From Flavobacterium supellecticarium (GTDB lineage: Bacteria > Bacteroidota > Bacteroidia > Flavobacteriales > Flavobacteriaceae): 64,000 bases of DNA. The notes below the pieces were generated by a model. It did no database searches. It saw nothing but the letters and a program-made list of their open reading frames with translations, and had not been told where the DNA came from. The DNA lies in NCBI RefSeq assembly GCF_004801375.1, contig NZ_SSNZ01000001.1:682001-746000 (forward strand). The letters run 5' to 3'. Below, one piece after another: positions 41,029 through 50,300 of this stretch (positions are counted from its first letter, which is position 1; every line of letters begins with the position of its first letter). Made by a program: the position numbers and the translations under genes.

Positions 41029-42141
41029 ATGCTTTTACGAAAAATTATGATACCCCTTTGCATCTTAATCCTATCCCTTACTCTTGGCGTTTATTTGTTT
41101 TTACAACAACCCAAATTTGGAAAACTTCCATCGGGCGAACGATTGGAACGCATAAAAAAATCACCAAACTTCCATGACGGACAGTTTCAGAATAGCAGTG
41201 AAACACCCGATCTAACCGAAGGTGCCAGCTATTTTTCGGTTTTAAAGGAATTTATATTTAAAGAAAACACCCGGGTAAAACCAAGCTCGGAATTACCGGC
41301 CGTAAAAACCGACCTGCATAAAATCGCTCGAAATGAGGATGTCTTTATCTGGTTTGGACATTCCTCTTATTTCCTGCAAACCAATGGTATTAAATTCCTG
41401 ATCGATCCGGTTTTTAGCGGAGCCGCCTCTCCTATCCGGATGACGACCAAAAGTTTTGGTGGTAGCGATCGTTATACCACAGCCGATATTCCGGAAATCG
41501 ACTATCTGATCATCACGCATGATCACTGGGATCACCTTGATTATGAAACGGTAAAAAATCTGAAAAGCAAGGTTAAAACCGTAATCTGTGGATTGGGCGT
41601 AGGCGAACATCTGGAATATTGGGGTTATGACAAATCCCGTATTATCGAAAAAGACTGGCATGAAACTATTGAGTTGATCAATAATACAAAATTACATACC
41701 ACACCGGCACGTCATTTTTCCGGCAGAGGATTGTCCCGAAACAAATCGCTATGGTTGTCGTTTGTACTGGAAACACCCGATAAAAGAATTTTTATCGGTG
41801 GCGATGGCGGATATGATCATCATTTCAAGGCAATCGGAGATAAATTCGGCTCATTTGATTTGGCCATTATTGAATGCGGACAATATGATAAAAACTGGAA
41901 ATACATTCATTTAATGCCCGAAGAAGTCCTGCAGGTCGCACAGGATTTGAATACCGAAAAGCTGATTCCGGTTCACTGGAGTAAATTTTCGCTGGCCAAT
42001 CACAACTGGGACGAACCCATTTCCCGTCTGGAAACCTTAAACGACAACCCGGCTTTACGTCTTTGTACTCCTATGATTGGAGAAAAGATGAATCTCGATG
42101 CCAATACAACCTTCACCCAATGGTGGAAAAATGTAAATTAA
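41029..42141 (+). CDS. MBL-fold metallo-hydrolase (NAPE-PLD/UlaG-like)
   Basis: A 370-residue protein with an N-terminal hydrophobic anchor (MIPLCILILSLTLGVYLFL), then an MBL domain. Zinc motif THDHWDHLD (about residues 163-171), upstream FIWFGHSSYFLQTNG and LIDPVF, later FIGGDGGYDHHF and PVHWSKFSL. This arrangement matches the lipoprotein-like NAPE-PLD/RomA branch of MBL-fold hydrolases, which cleave phosphodiester bonds of lipids or related compounds. It is anchored to the membrane with the domain likely in the periplasm. TetR control and the 4-base spacing to a small following gene suggest one operon. Confidence 0.83.
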   Translation: MLLRKIMIPLCILILSLTLGVYLFLQQPKFGKLPSGERLERIKKSPNFHDGQFQNSSETPDLTEGASYFSVLKEFIFKENTRVKPSSELPAVKTDLHKIARNEDVFIWFGHSSYFLQTNGIKFLIDPVFSGAASPIRMTTKSFGGSDRYTTADIPEIDYLIITHDHWDHLDYETVKNLKSKVKTVICGLGVGEHLEYWGYDKSRIIEKDWHETIELINNTKLHTTPARHFSGRGLSRNKSLWLSFVLETPDKRIFIGGDGGYDHHFKAIGDKFGSFDLAIIECGQYDKNWKYIHLMPEEVLQVAQDLNTEKLIPVHWSKFSLANHNWDEPISRLETLNDNPALRLCTPMIGEKMNLDANTTFTQWWKNVN

Positions 42142-42145
42142 TCCG

Positions 42146-42361
42146 ATGCTAACTATGTTATATATCTTTAAAACAAGCGTCCAAAGTCAAAAAGACGCCA
42201 GAGCCATCAGTCGTATTTTCGAAGCAAACAGTAACATTATCCATTTTAATTTTGATCTGGAAGATTGCGATAAGATCCTTCGCGTAAAAAGTGAAAGCCT
42301 AAAAGCTCCGGAAATCATCGCATTGGTTTCCCATTTAAAACATTCCTATGAAGAGCTTTAG
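42146..42361 (+). CDS. Small ferredoxin-like-fold protein (HMA-like, no metal cysteines)
   Basis: A 71-residue protein; a second ATG at 42155 (MLYIFKTSV) may be the true start. The alternation strand-helix-strand (LYIFKTSVQSQKDARAISRI, NIIHFNFDLEDCDKILRVKS, helix SLKAPEIIALVSHL) fits a half ferredoxin-like fold resembling heavy-metal-associated domains, but the CxxC motif is absent. Small proteins of this type are common in Flavobacterium and lack a known role. It starts 4 bases after the MBL-fold gene, so it probably shares its transcript. Confidence 0.7.
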   Translation: MLTMLYIFKTSVQSQKDARAISRIFEANSNIIHFNFDLEDCDKILRVKSESLKAPEIIALVSHLKHSYEEL

Positions 42362-42454
42362 CATTAAATAAACAATAAATATTTTGTTTTATTTATCAAT
42401 TTTTATTCATAAATATCAATTTTTATTATTTTTATCGCACCAATATGCCCTATA

Positions 42455-43450
42455 ATGAGCCACGATAAAATACGCGATCACATTGACTGTTTAAATTGCG
42501 GAAAAATTGTTACCGAAAAATACTGCCCAAACTGCGGTCAGGATAACACCGAATCCCGAAAGTCATTTCACTATCTGTTTACGCATTTTGTAGAAGATTT
42601 TACGCATTATGACAATGCCTTTTGGAAAACCATGAAATATTTGTTGTTTCGTCCTTCGCGCCTTACCCGTGAATATTTGGCCGGTAAACGAAAACACTAT
42701 GTGGCTCCTGTAAAGCTGTATATTTTTATCAGTTTTATAACTTTTTTCCTACCTGGAGTACTTCCGGAAATTGATCACGATAACGAAACCCAACGTGAGG
42801 TACGTAAGGCAGAAGCCCACAAATATGATTACAACTACGAAGAAGCCGATTCGATTCTAAAAGCAAGCACAGGTAGAAAAATCCCAACCATAGGCAACTA
42901 TAGTTCGGTAAAAGAATACGATTCGATACAAAAGACGCTTCCGGCAGCCAAAAAAGGTTCCGGAATAATGGGAAAATTTGAAAAAAGGGTAGCCGAAATA
43001 AACGAAAAATATACTACAAAAGAAATCATCGAAAAATTCAAGGAATCATTTATTCATAACCTTCCAAAAGTACTTTTCCTCTATCTGCCGTTATTTGCTT
43101 TTTCGCTATGGCTTTTTCACAATAAAAAGAAATGGTACTATTTTGAGCACGGTATTTTTACGCTCCATTATTTTTCATTCCTGCTACTCAACACCATGCT
43201 GTTTCTAACAGTGAGCTGGTTGCTGAAACTAATGGGTGATAATGGCTTTTTAACATTTTTAGAGTTTATACTAACCTGTATTTATCTGGGTTGGGGCTTT
43301 ACCTACTTTTTTAAAGCACACCGTTTTTTTTACGGCGAGAAACGTTATATCTCAAATCTAAAGAGTTTGGTTCTGTTTTTTGTCAATTCGTTCCTTATAA
43401 CGGTTGTACTGCTACTGTTTATCATTTATACCCTATTATACCTTCATTAA
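42455..43450 (+). CDS. DUF3667 membrane protein with zinc ribbon
   Basis: A 331-residue protein. An N-terminal zinc ribbon has two pairs, CLNCG (residue 12) and CPNCGQD (residue 25). The DUF3667 core follows: HYLFTHFVEDFTHYDNAFWK, LLFRPSRLTREYLAGKRKHY, then a first membrane helix (LYIFISFITFFLPGV). A charged cytosolic insert (residues 110-200) separates it from four more helices at the C terminus (about residues 205-330). Function of the family is unknown. It is monocistronic, ended by the 43466-43506 hairpin. Confidence 0.85.
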   Translation: MSHDKIRDHIDCLNCGKIVTEKYCPNCGQDNTESRKSFHYLFTHFVEDFTHYDNAFWKTMKYLLFRPSRLTREYLAGKRKHYVAPVKLYIFISFITFFLPGVLPEIDHDNETQREVRKAEAHKYDYNYEEADSILKASTGRKIPTIGNYSSVKEYDSIQKTLPAAKKGSGIMGKFEKRVAEINEKYTTKEIIEKFKESFIHNLPKVLFLYLPLFAFSLWLFHNKKKWYYFEHGIFTLHYFSFLLLNTMLFLTVSWLLKLMGDNGFLTFLEFILTCIYLGWGFTYFFKAHRFFYGEKRYISNLKSLVLFFVNSFLITVVLLLFIIYTLLYLH

Positions 43451-43465
43451 TTTGAATTTATTCTA

Positions 43466-43506
43466 AAAAGTACGACGTTTCATTTTAATGAAATAGTCGT
43501 ACTTTT
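43466..43506 (+). terminator. Extended hairpin terminator overlapping the pepT promoter
   Basis: AAAAGTACGAC (43466-43476) pairs with GTCGTACTTTT (43496-43506); an inner stem TTTCATT/AATGAAA (43478-43484 with 43487-43493) extends it to 18 bp in total. The T4 of the right arm is part of the -7 element used by pepT. Confidence 0.8.
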
Positions 43507-43507
43507 G
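43500..43507 (+). promoter_or_regulatory. -7 promoter element for pepT
   Basis: TACTTTTG (43500-43507), a perfect TAnnTTTG element embedded in the end of the preceding terminator, 20 bases before the ATG at 43528. Confidence 0.6.
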
Positions 43508-43527
43508 TGTATCTTAAATATTTTAAA

Positions 43528-44769
43528 ATGCAACATATTATTGATCGTTTTATCAGTTATGTAACTGTTGACACCGAATCTGATCCGAATTCCGATACCA
43601 CTCCAAGTACAGCCAAACAATGGGATTTGGCCAATCAATTAGTTGAAGAGTTAAAAGCCATTGGTATGGAAGAGGTAACCATCGACGCCAATGCGTATAT
43701 CATGGCTACCCTACCGAGTAATGTGGAACACGACGTACCGACTATCGGTTTTATTTCGCATTTTGATACCACTCCCGATTTTACCGGAGCGAATATCAAA
43801 CCACAGATCGTAGAAAACTACGACGGAAAAGACATTATCTTAAACAAAGAGCAAAACATTGTATTATCACCAGGTTACTTTAAAGATTTGTTGCAATACA
43901 AAGGACAAACGCTTATCACTACCGATGGAACGACGCTTTTAGGAGCCGACGATAAAGCCGGAATCACCGAGATTGTAACCGCTATGGAATACCTGATCAA
44001 TAATCCGGAAATTAAACACGGAAAGATTCGTATTGGCTTTACACCGGATGAAGAAATTGGTCGTGGCGCGCATAAATTTGACGTTGAAAAATTTGCTGCC
44101 GATTGGGCGTATACGATGGACGGAAGTCAGATTGGCGAACTGGAATATGAGAACTTTAATGCTGCCGGAGCCAAACTTACTTTTAGCGGAAAAAGCGTTC
44201 ACCCGGGTTATGCCAAAGGGAAAATGATCAACTCAATGTTACTGGCAAACAAATTCATTTCCAAGTTACCAAAACACGAAACGCCACAGGAAACCAAAGG
44301 CTACGAAGGCTTTTTCCACGTAACCGGGATTAACGGTAGCATTGAGGAAACCAAAGTAGAATTGATTATCCGTGATCACGACCGTAAAAAATTCGAAAAA
44401 CGCAAAAAGACCGTTGAAAAAATCGCGGCCAAGATCAATAAAAAATTCGCAAAACAATTCGGCGGACCGATTGTTAGCTGTGAGATCAAAGACAGTTACT
44501 ATAACATGCGTGAAAAAGTGGAACCGGTCATCCACATTGTAGAAGTAGCCGAAAAAGCGATGAAGGAATTGGGGATCAAACCGATCATCAAACCGATTCG
44601 CGGGGGAACCGATGGTTGTCAGTTATCCTATATGGGCCTACCATGTCCGAATATCTTTGCCGGTGGTCATAATTTCCACGGAAAATACGAATATGTACCG
44701 GTAGAAAGCATGCAAAAAGCGATAGAAGTTATCGTAAAAATAGCCGAATTAACGGCCGCAAAAAAATAA
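43528..44769 (+). CDS. pepT: Peptidase T (tripeptide aminopeptidase)
   Basis: A 413-residue M20 metallopeptidase. The ATG at 43528 ([12 protein letters not shown]) fits the family; the GTG at 43507 overlaps the promoter and is rejected. Motifs: [10 protein letters not shown] (zinc His and Asp, about residue 79), [11 protein letters not shown] (bridging Asp), [13 protein letters not shown] (catalytic Glu), DGSQIG, and [13 protein letters not shown] (last zinc His). PepT removes the N-terminal residue from tripeptides in the cytosol. Length and motif set are full. A DUF1801/YdeI gene follows after 6 bases. Confidence 0.92.
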   Translation: MQHIIDRFISYVTVDTESDPNSDTTPSTAKQWDLANQLVEELKAIGMEEVTIDANAYIMATLPSNVEHDVPTIGFISHFDTTPDFTGANIKPQIVENYDGKDIILNKEQNIVLSPGYFKDLLQYKGQTLITTDGTTLLGADDKAGITEIVTAMEYLINNPEIKHGKIRIGFTPDEEIGRGAHKFDVEKFAADWAYTMDGSQIGELEYENFNAAGAKLTFSGKSVHPGYAKGKMINSMLLANKFISKLPKHETPQETKGYEGFFHVTGINGSIEETKVELIIRDHDRKKFEKRKKTVEKIAAKINKKFAKQFGGPIVSCEIKDSYYNMREKVEPVIHIVEVAEKAMKELGIKPIIKPIRGGTDGCQLSYMGLPCPNIFAGGHNFHGKYEYVPVESMQKAIEVIVKIAELTAAKK

Positions 44770-44775
44770 ATCCGA

Positions 44776-45351
44776 ATGGATGAAAAACACAAATGGGACA
44801 AAGTAAACCAATGGGAAGAAGAATTGGATTATTTAAAAACAATCCTACTTCAAACCGAGTTGGTTGAAACCACCAAATGGGGTGGCCCGACCTATACCTG
44901 TAACGGCAAAAACGTACTGGGAATCGGCGGGTTTAAATCTTATGTTGGCATTTGGTTTTTCAACGGAATCCTCCTAAAAGATCCGCATAAAGTTTTGGTT
45001 AACGCCCAGGAAGGCGTTACCAAGGCTTTACGCCAATGGCGCTTCCAATCGAAAGCCGATATGGACGAAAAACTGATTTTACAGTATGTCCAGGAAGCCA
45101 TTGCAAATGAAAAAGCCGGTATCCATTTTAAGCCGGAAAAAAAAGAAGCATTACAATCGGAATACCTACAACAACAATTGGCACAGGATACGAATCTACA
45201 AAATGCTTTTTCTCAATTTACCCCTTATAAACAAAAAGAATTCATCGAATATATTGCTACTGCCAAGCAGGAAAAGACCAAATTAAGTCGGTTTGAGAAG
45301 ATCAAGCCTATGATTTTAGCAGGTATAGGACTAAATGATAAATATCGTTAA
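44776..45351 (+). CDS. DUF1801/YdeI-family protein
   Basis: A 191-residue protein with an N-terminal DUF1801 domain (ETTKWGGPTYTCNGKNVLGI, then FKSYVGIWFFNGILLKDP; residues 25-110) and a C-terminal YdeI/OmpD-associated helical tail (QFTPYKQKEFIEYIATAKQ). The latter is a repeat known from the Bacteriocin-protection YdeI family. Bacillus and E. coli relatives are linked to resistance against cationic peptides; direct evidence for this branch is lacking. It lies 6 bases after pepT and probably shares its transcript. Confidence 0.82.
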   Translation: MDEKHKWDKVNQWEEELDYLKTILLQTELVETTKWGGPTYTCNGKNVLGIGGFKSYVGIWFFNGILLKDPHKVLVNAQEGVTKALRQWRFQSKADMDEKLILQYVQEAIANEKAGIHFKPEKKEALQSEYLQQQLAQDTNLQNAFSQFTPYKQKEFIEYIATAKQEKTKLSRFEKIKPMILAGIGLNDKYR

Positions 45352-45504
45352 GATATCTTAAATTAACCTAAAAGATTTAATATAAACATACTAACCATTT
45401 TATTTGTTTAACAAAAAAGCAAAATATTATTAATTTTATTATAATAATACAATTGTCTTACAAAAACACGTAATTTTACCTAATATCAATCCTGTGCGTT
45501 TGCC

Positions 45505-45512
45505 TAGTTTTG
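45505..45512 (+). promoter_or_regulatory. -7 promoter element for the tail-collar gene
   Basis: TAGTTTTG (45505-45512), a perfect TAnnTTTG element 28 bases before the ATG at 45541. A -33 TTG at regular spacing is not evident. Confidence 0.55.
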
Positions 45513-45540
45513 TATAAACTTAACCACAAAATTTATATTT

Positions 45541-46131
45541 ATGGAACAAATTATCGGACAAATCCAGGCATTTGCTTTTGGTTTTGCACCTGCGCAATGG
45601 GCATTCTGTGATGGACAAATCATGTCAATCGCACAAAACACCGCTTTATTTTCATTAATCGGGACAACTTATGGAGGGAACGGACAAACTACATTTGCCT
45701 TACCTGATTTAAGAGGGCGTTCTATCGTTCACCCGGGAACCGGACCAGGTTTAACAAACATCCAATGGGGTCAATCTGGAGGAGCAGAATCAATTACTTT
45801 AACAACCTCTAACATTCCACCTCACGTACACCAATTAGTGCCGGGAACAGGAGCCGGACAGGTAAATGTTCAAACGGTTATTCATACTAACCCTGGAAAT
45901 CCAACCAACGAATCCGACAACGGAGGCAACAGTTTTGGTACAGGTGGAGCTGCGCCAAACACCTATAGCGAGCCGCCATTTAGTGGTGCAGATAAAGTAG
46001 GAAACATCACTACATCTATTAGCGGAACTACAGGTATTGCCGGAAGTGGTTTACCGTTTTCGATTCGTAGTCCTTATTTAGGAATCTATACCAGCATCGC
46101 ATTATACGGTATTTTCCCTTCTCGTAATTAA
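45541..46131 (+). CDS. Phage tail-collar domain protein (microcystin-dependent-protein type)
   Basis: A 196-residue protein with a tail-collar domain: GQIQAFAFGFAPAQWAFCDG, then LFSLIGTTYGGNGQTTFALPDLRGR (residues 5-60). Next come the GAESITLTTSNIPPHVH motif (about residues 80-97), a Gly/Asn-rich loop, and a C-terminal trimerising strand set (PYLGIYTSIALYGIFPS). No signal peptide is seen. Such MdpB-like proteins occur in Bacteroidota outside prophages, often in small groups, and may be fibres of injection or surface structures. No other phage gene lies nearby. It precedes a solute-binding-fold gene, separated by a terminator hairpin. Confidence 0.87.
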   Translation: MEQIIGQIQAFAFGFAPAQWAFCDGQIMSIAQNTALFSLIGTTYGGNGQTTFALPDLRGRSIVHPGTGPGLTNIQWGQSGGAESITLTTSNIPPHVHQLVPGTGAGQVNVQTVIHTNPGNPTNESDNGGNSFGTGGAAPNTYSEPPFSGADKVGNITTSISGTTGIAGSGLPFSIRSPYLGIYTSIALYGIFPSRN

Positions 46132-46153
46132 CGAAAAGTAAACAGTTAATTTC

Positions 46154-46190
46154 TAGGAGAGGAAGAATACGTTCATCCTCTCCTATTATT
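46154..46190 (+). terminator. Hairpin terminator/attenuator after the tail-collar gene
   Basis: TAGGAGAGGA (46154-46163) pairs with TCCTCTCCTA (46176-46185), 12-base loop, then TTATTTTT. It lies 12 bases before the ATG of the next gene. Confidence 0.82.
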
Positions 46191-46197
46191 TTTATAC

Positions 46198-47340
46198 ATG
46201 AGTATACCAACAAAAATAGGAATCCTGATCCCGCAGTCCAAACAGTATAAAACCTTGGATCGGGATTTTATTCGTGGTATCAAGCTGAACAACCTAAACG
46301 TTCAATATTATGTTGAAAGTATCGGAATCGGCGCCAACGAACAATTGATCATTGATAAAATCCAGAAGCTTTATTTCCAGGAAGGCATCAACATTATTAT
46401 CGGTTTCTTCGGACATCACAATATGCAACGCGTATATGAATATGCCTCCGATAACGACATACTGTTACTGGCTTCCGATATTGGCGCTACGGTACCCTAT
46501 GCAATGAAAAAGCAAAAAGGTATCTGCATTAACTCGTACGGTCTGACCGAATCCTGTTATCTGCTAGGACAACACTTTTCGGACAAACAATACGACAAAA
46601 TTGCCAGTGCCACTTCGTATTACGATTCGGGTTACGGAATGTTGTCAGCAATGGAAAATGCTTTAAGCAAAAGTGATATTACCATTTCCGGACATTATAT
46701 CACACCTTTTTATCCGCGTGAAAATGAAGCGGAATGTATGCAACTTACCTTGGAACATTATAATCCGGAAGTTGTTTTTGCCTTTTACAGCGGTTTATAT
46801 GCCGAAGAAAATGCTTCTTTTATCAATCATAACAAAGTTTCCCGGAAATACACCTTTTACACTACTCCATTCGCCATAAACGAAACCATCGTAAACGAAT
46901 ACCAGAACAACAACCTGCCACTCTATGTAGTGGCTTCGTGGTTTGAAAACTTTGCCCGTACTTCCGATTGTACTTTTCACGAACAGTTTAAAGCACAATA
47001 TGACGAACCGGCAAGTGTATTTGCGATGTTAGGTTATGAAAACGGAGCCGTATTGGCTAAACTTCTTGAAACAGTTGATCAAACAGATACCCGTACCCTT
47101 TTACAGTATATCAACACGATACAAGTAGAAGGTCCACGAGGCATGATTCAATTCCATCCGGAAACGAATCGTACAAGATTTGATCATTACATATACAAAT
47201 TGGAACGTCACTCCGACGATCAGGTATTTTTCGACCGTGTAGAGACACTTGTAAACGAAGGACACTTTATCGAAGAAGTAACGCAACAAGAGATGCCCCC
47301 AAAAATCGGTGGATGGCAAAATGCCTATTTATGTCATTAA
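46198..47340 (+). CDS. Type 1 periplasmic-binding-fold protein without signal peptide
   Basis: A 380-residue protein with the two-lobe type 1 solute-binding fold as in Leu/amide-binding proteins: TKIGILIPQSKQYKTLDRDF at the start, IIIGFFGHHNMQRVYEYA (about residue 65), ATSYYDSGYGMLSAMENAL (about residue 140), PEVVFAFYSG, and AMLGYENGAVLAKLLETV near the end. It starts directly on the first strand (MSIPTKIGIL), so no signal peptide or lipobox is present; no permease or ATPase gene is adjacent. It is likely a cytosolic ligand sensor, like AmiC, or leaves the cell by another route. It sits between the tail-collar gene and the giant adhesin, 25 bases from the latter. Confidence 0.78.
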   Translation: MSIPTKIGILIPQSKQYKTLDRDFIRGIKLNNLNVQYYVESIGIGANEQLIIDKIQKLYFQEGINIIIGFFGHHNMQRVYEYASDNDILLLASDIGATVPYAMKKQKGICINSYGLTESCYLLGQHFSDKQYDKIASATSYYDSGYGMLSAMENALSKSDITISGHYITPFYPRENEAECMQLTLEHYNPEVVFAFYSGLYAEENASFINHNKVSRKYTFYTTPFAINETIVNEYQNNNLPLYVVASWFENFARTSDCTFHEQFKAQYDEPASVFAMLGYENGAVLAKLLETVDQTDTRTLLQYINTIQVEGPRGMIQFHPETNRTRFDHYIYKLERHSDDQVFFDRVETLVNEGHFIEEVTQQEMPPKIGGWQNAYLCH

Positions 47341-47365
47341 AATTTAACCTCAATTATTTATTCAC

Positions 47366-50300
47366 ATGAAGCAGAGATTACTCGCAACCCTCGTATTCCT
47401 CTGTACATTTTTTGTACAGCAGAGTACCAAAGCGCAAACCCTCGGCCCTGGAGACATCGCCTTTATTGGCTATGATTTCGGGACAGTCGATGGATTTTCA
47501 TTTATTGCGCTCAAACCCCTTCCTGCCGGAGAAACGATTTACTTTTCCGAACAGGGCTGGACAGCAACAGGCTGGGCCACAAGTACGGAAACCCACTTAC
47601 GATGGGTTATCCCTTCTACGGTGCCTTGCGGAACGATTATTTCGATAATCGAAACTGGGCCAGATTCTTTTACCGTAACCGGTACTTCCGGGGTAACTAT
47701 CGCTCTAAATTCGAACTTTAACCTATCGGCTGGTGACCAGATTTTGGCTTACCAAAGTACTAGCGGTGTAGCGCCAGCAAACCCTATCTTTATTGCTGGT
47801 GTTCACGGTGACTACAACAGTACGAACTACGACCCGGTTACAACCTGGAATGCTTCAAACGTAGCCGGTACAGCCGAAAGTATTGTTCCTACAGGACTTA
47901 CCAACGGTGTAAACTGTATTTCGCTTTTCCCGGCTCCGGGTCCTGAAGTTGCTAACAGCAAATATACAGGAACCTTAACCGGAACAGCTGCGGCATTAAG
48001 AGCCAGTATCAATACGGCTTCCAATTGGTCAAATAATGGTACTGCTTCACTTGGTATCACACCATCTGGTTATGCTGCGCCAAACGTTAACTGTACGGTT
48101 GTGGTAAACCCAACGGTAACCACAACTGCAGCAACCAATGTAGGGGCTGTAAAAGCTACTCTAGGAGGTAACGTAACTGCCGACGGTGGTGCAACAGTTA
48201 CTGAAAGAGGAATTGTATGGGCTACATCGGCCAATCCAACGACATCAGACAACAAAGTTACTATTGGAAGCGGAACCGGAACCTTTAGTTCGGTTATTTC
48301 GTCGTTGCCATCTGCGACGACCATCCATTTCAGAGCGTATGCTATTAACTCGTCTGGAACGGCTTATGGAAGCGACTTAACGTTCACAACAAATGCGACT
48401 TTATCCGCAACTTCATCATTCACTACTGTTTCTTGTAACGGTGGTGGTAACGGTACTGCTACAGTAGTAGCTTCCGGTGGTGTAACACCATATACCTATT
48501 CATGGGCTCCTTCAGGAGGTACAAATGCTACTGCTACTGGTTTAGCTGTTGGCGTTTACACTTGTACGATTACTGATAACGAAGGAACTGTTATTACTCG
48601 TAGTGTAACAATCACACAGCCAACAGCGATGTCGGCAGTGACTTCAAAAACCAATGTTAGCTGTAATGGTGGTGGTAATGGTACCGCTACAATAGTTACT
48701 TCAGGAGGTACGCCACCTTATACCTATTCATGGGCTCCATCGGGAGGTACAGCTGCAACAGCAACCGGTTTATCGGTAGGAAACTATACAGTTACCGTTA
48801 CCGATGCTAATGCATGTACGATCACTCGTGGTTTCACGATTACACAACCATCAGCTATGGCGGTTACCACTTCAAGAACTGATCTTACCTGTAACGGAGG
48901 TTCAAACGGTATCGCTAGTGTTAACGTAACCGGAGGTGTTCCTCCTTATACGTATTCATGGGCTCCATCAGGAGGTACTGCTTCTATGGCCACAGGTTTA
49001 GCTGCTGGTACATACACTTGTACCATCACCGATTCAAATTCATGTACGGCAACAAGAAACTTTACAATCAGCCAGCCAACGGCATTAGTAGTTACTGCAT
49101 CTTCACAAACGAATGTTGCCTGTAACGGAGGATCAAACGGTTCGGTTACTGTAGCTGTGTCCGGAGGTGTTCCTGGTTATACCTATTCATGGGCTCCATC
49201 TGGTGGAACAGCTGCAACAGCTACTGGTTTAGCAGCAGGTACCTATACCTGTACCGTAACCGATGCAAATGCTTGTACGAAAACTCAAACTTTTACTATT
49301 ACACAACCGGCTACTTTTACTGCTACCAGTTCCTTTACTTCCGTTTCCTGTAATGGGGGTTCTAACGGAACTGCAACAGTAGTTCCTTCAGGAGGAACCG
49401 GACCGTATACGTATTCATGGGCTCCATCAGGGGGAACAGCGGCAACAGCTACCGGTTTAGCTGTAGGGGTTTATACTTGTACCATTACGGATGCGAATGC
49501 ATGTAGTATTACAAGATCAGTTACCATCACACAACCGACAGCTCTAACTTCTACAGCATCTACTACAAGTGTTGCTTGTAACGGTGGATCAAATGGTGTT
49601 GCTACGATTAACGTTTCTGGAGGAACTGCTCCTTATACCTATTCATGGGCTCCATCTGGTGGAACAGCAGCAACAGCTTCTGGTTTAGCGGTAGGAGTTT
49701 ATACCGTTACGGTTACCGATGCGAATGCGTGTACTTTAACAAGATCATTCACAATCACGCAACCAACGGCTTTAACGGCTACTACTTCTTCTACAAATGT
49801 TGCTTGTAATGGTGGTACTAACGGTACTGCAACGGTTAACGTTTCAGGTGGTACTCCGGGATATACCTATTCCTGGGCGCCTTCAGGAGGGACCGCTGCA
49901 ACAGCTTCTGGTTTAGCTGCAGGTACTTATACCTGTACCATTACGGATGCGAATGCATGTAGTATTACAAGAACATTTACAATCACACAACCGGCTGCTT
50001 TAACAGCTTCTGGTTCAACCACAGCTGTTTCTTGTAATGGCGGTGCCAACGGTACAGCTACTGTAACGCCTTCAGGTGGTACAGGACCTTATACTTACTC
50101 ATGGGCTCCATCAGGAGGTACAGCAGCTACCGCTACTGGTTTAGCTGTGGGTGTATATACCTGTACGATTACTGATGCTAATGCTTGTACTACTACAAGA
50201 TCCGTTACCATCACTCAGCCTATTGCTTTAACCGCTTCAGGTTCTGCCACAGCTGTTTCTTGTAACGGTGGTTCGAACGGTACAGCTACTGTAGTAGCTG

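Noticed and set aside
45541-46131. Prophage signalled by a tail-collar protein
   Set aside because: No capsid, terminase, integrase, lysis or other tail gene is near; neighbours are a peptidase, a binding-fold protein and an adhesin.
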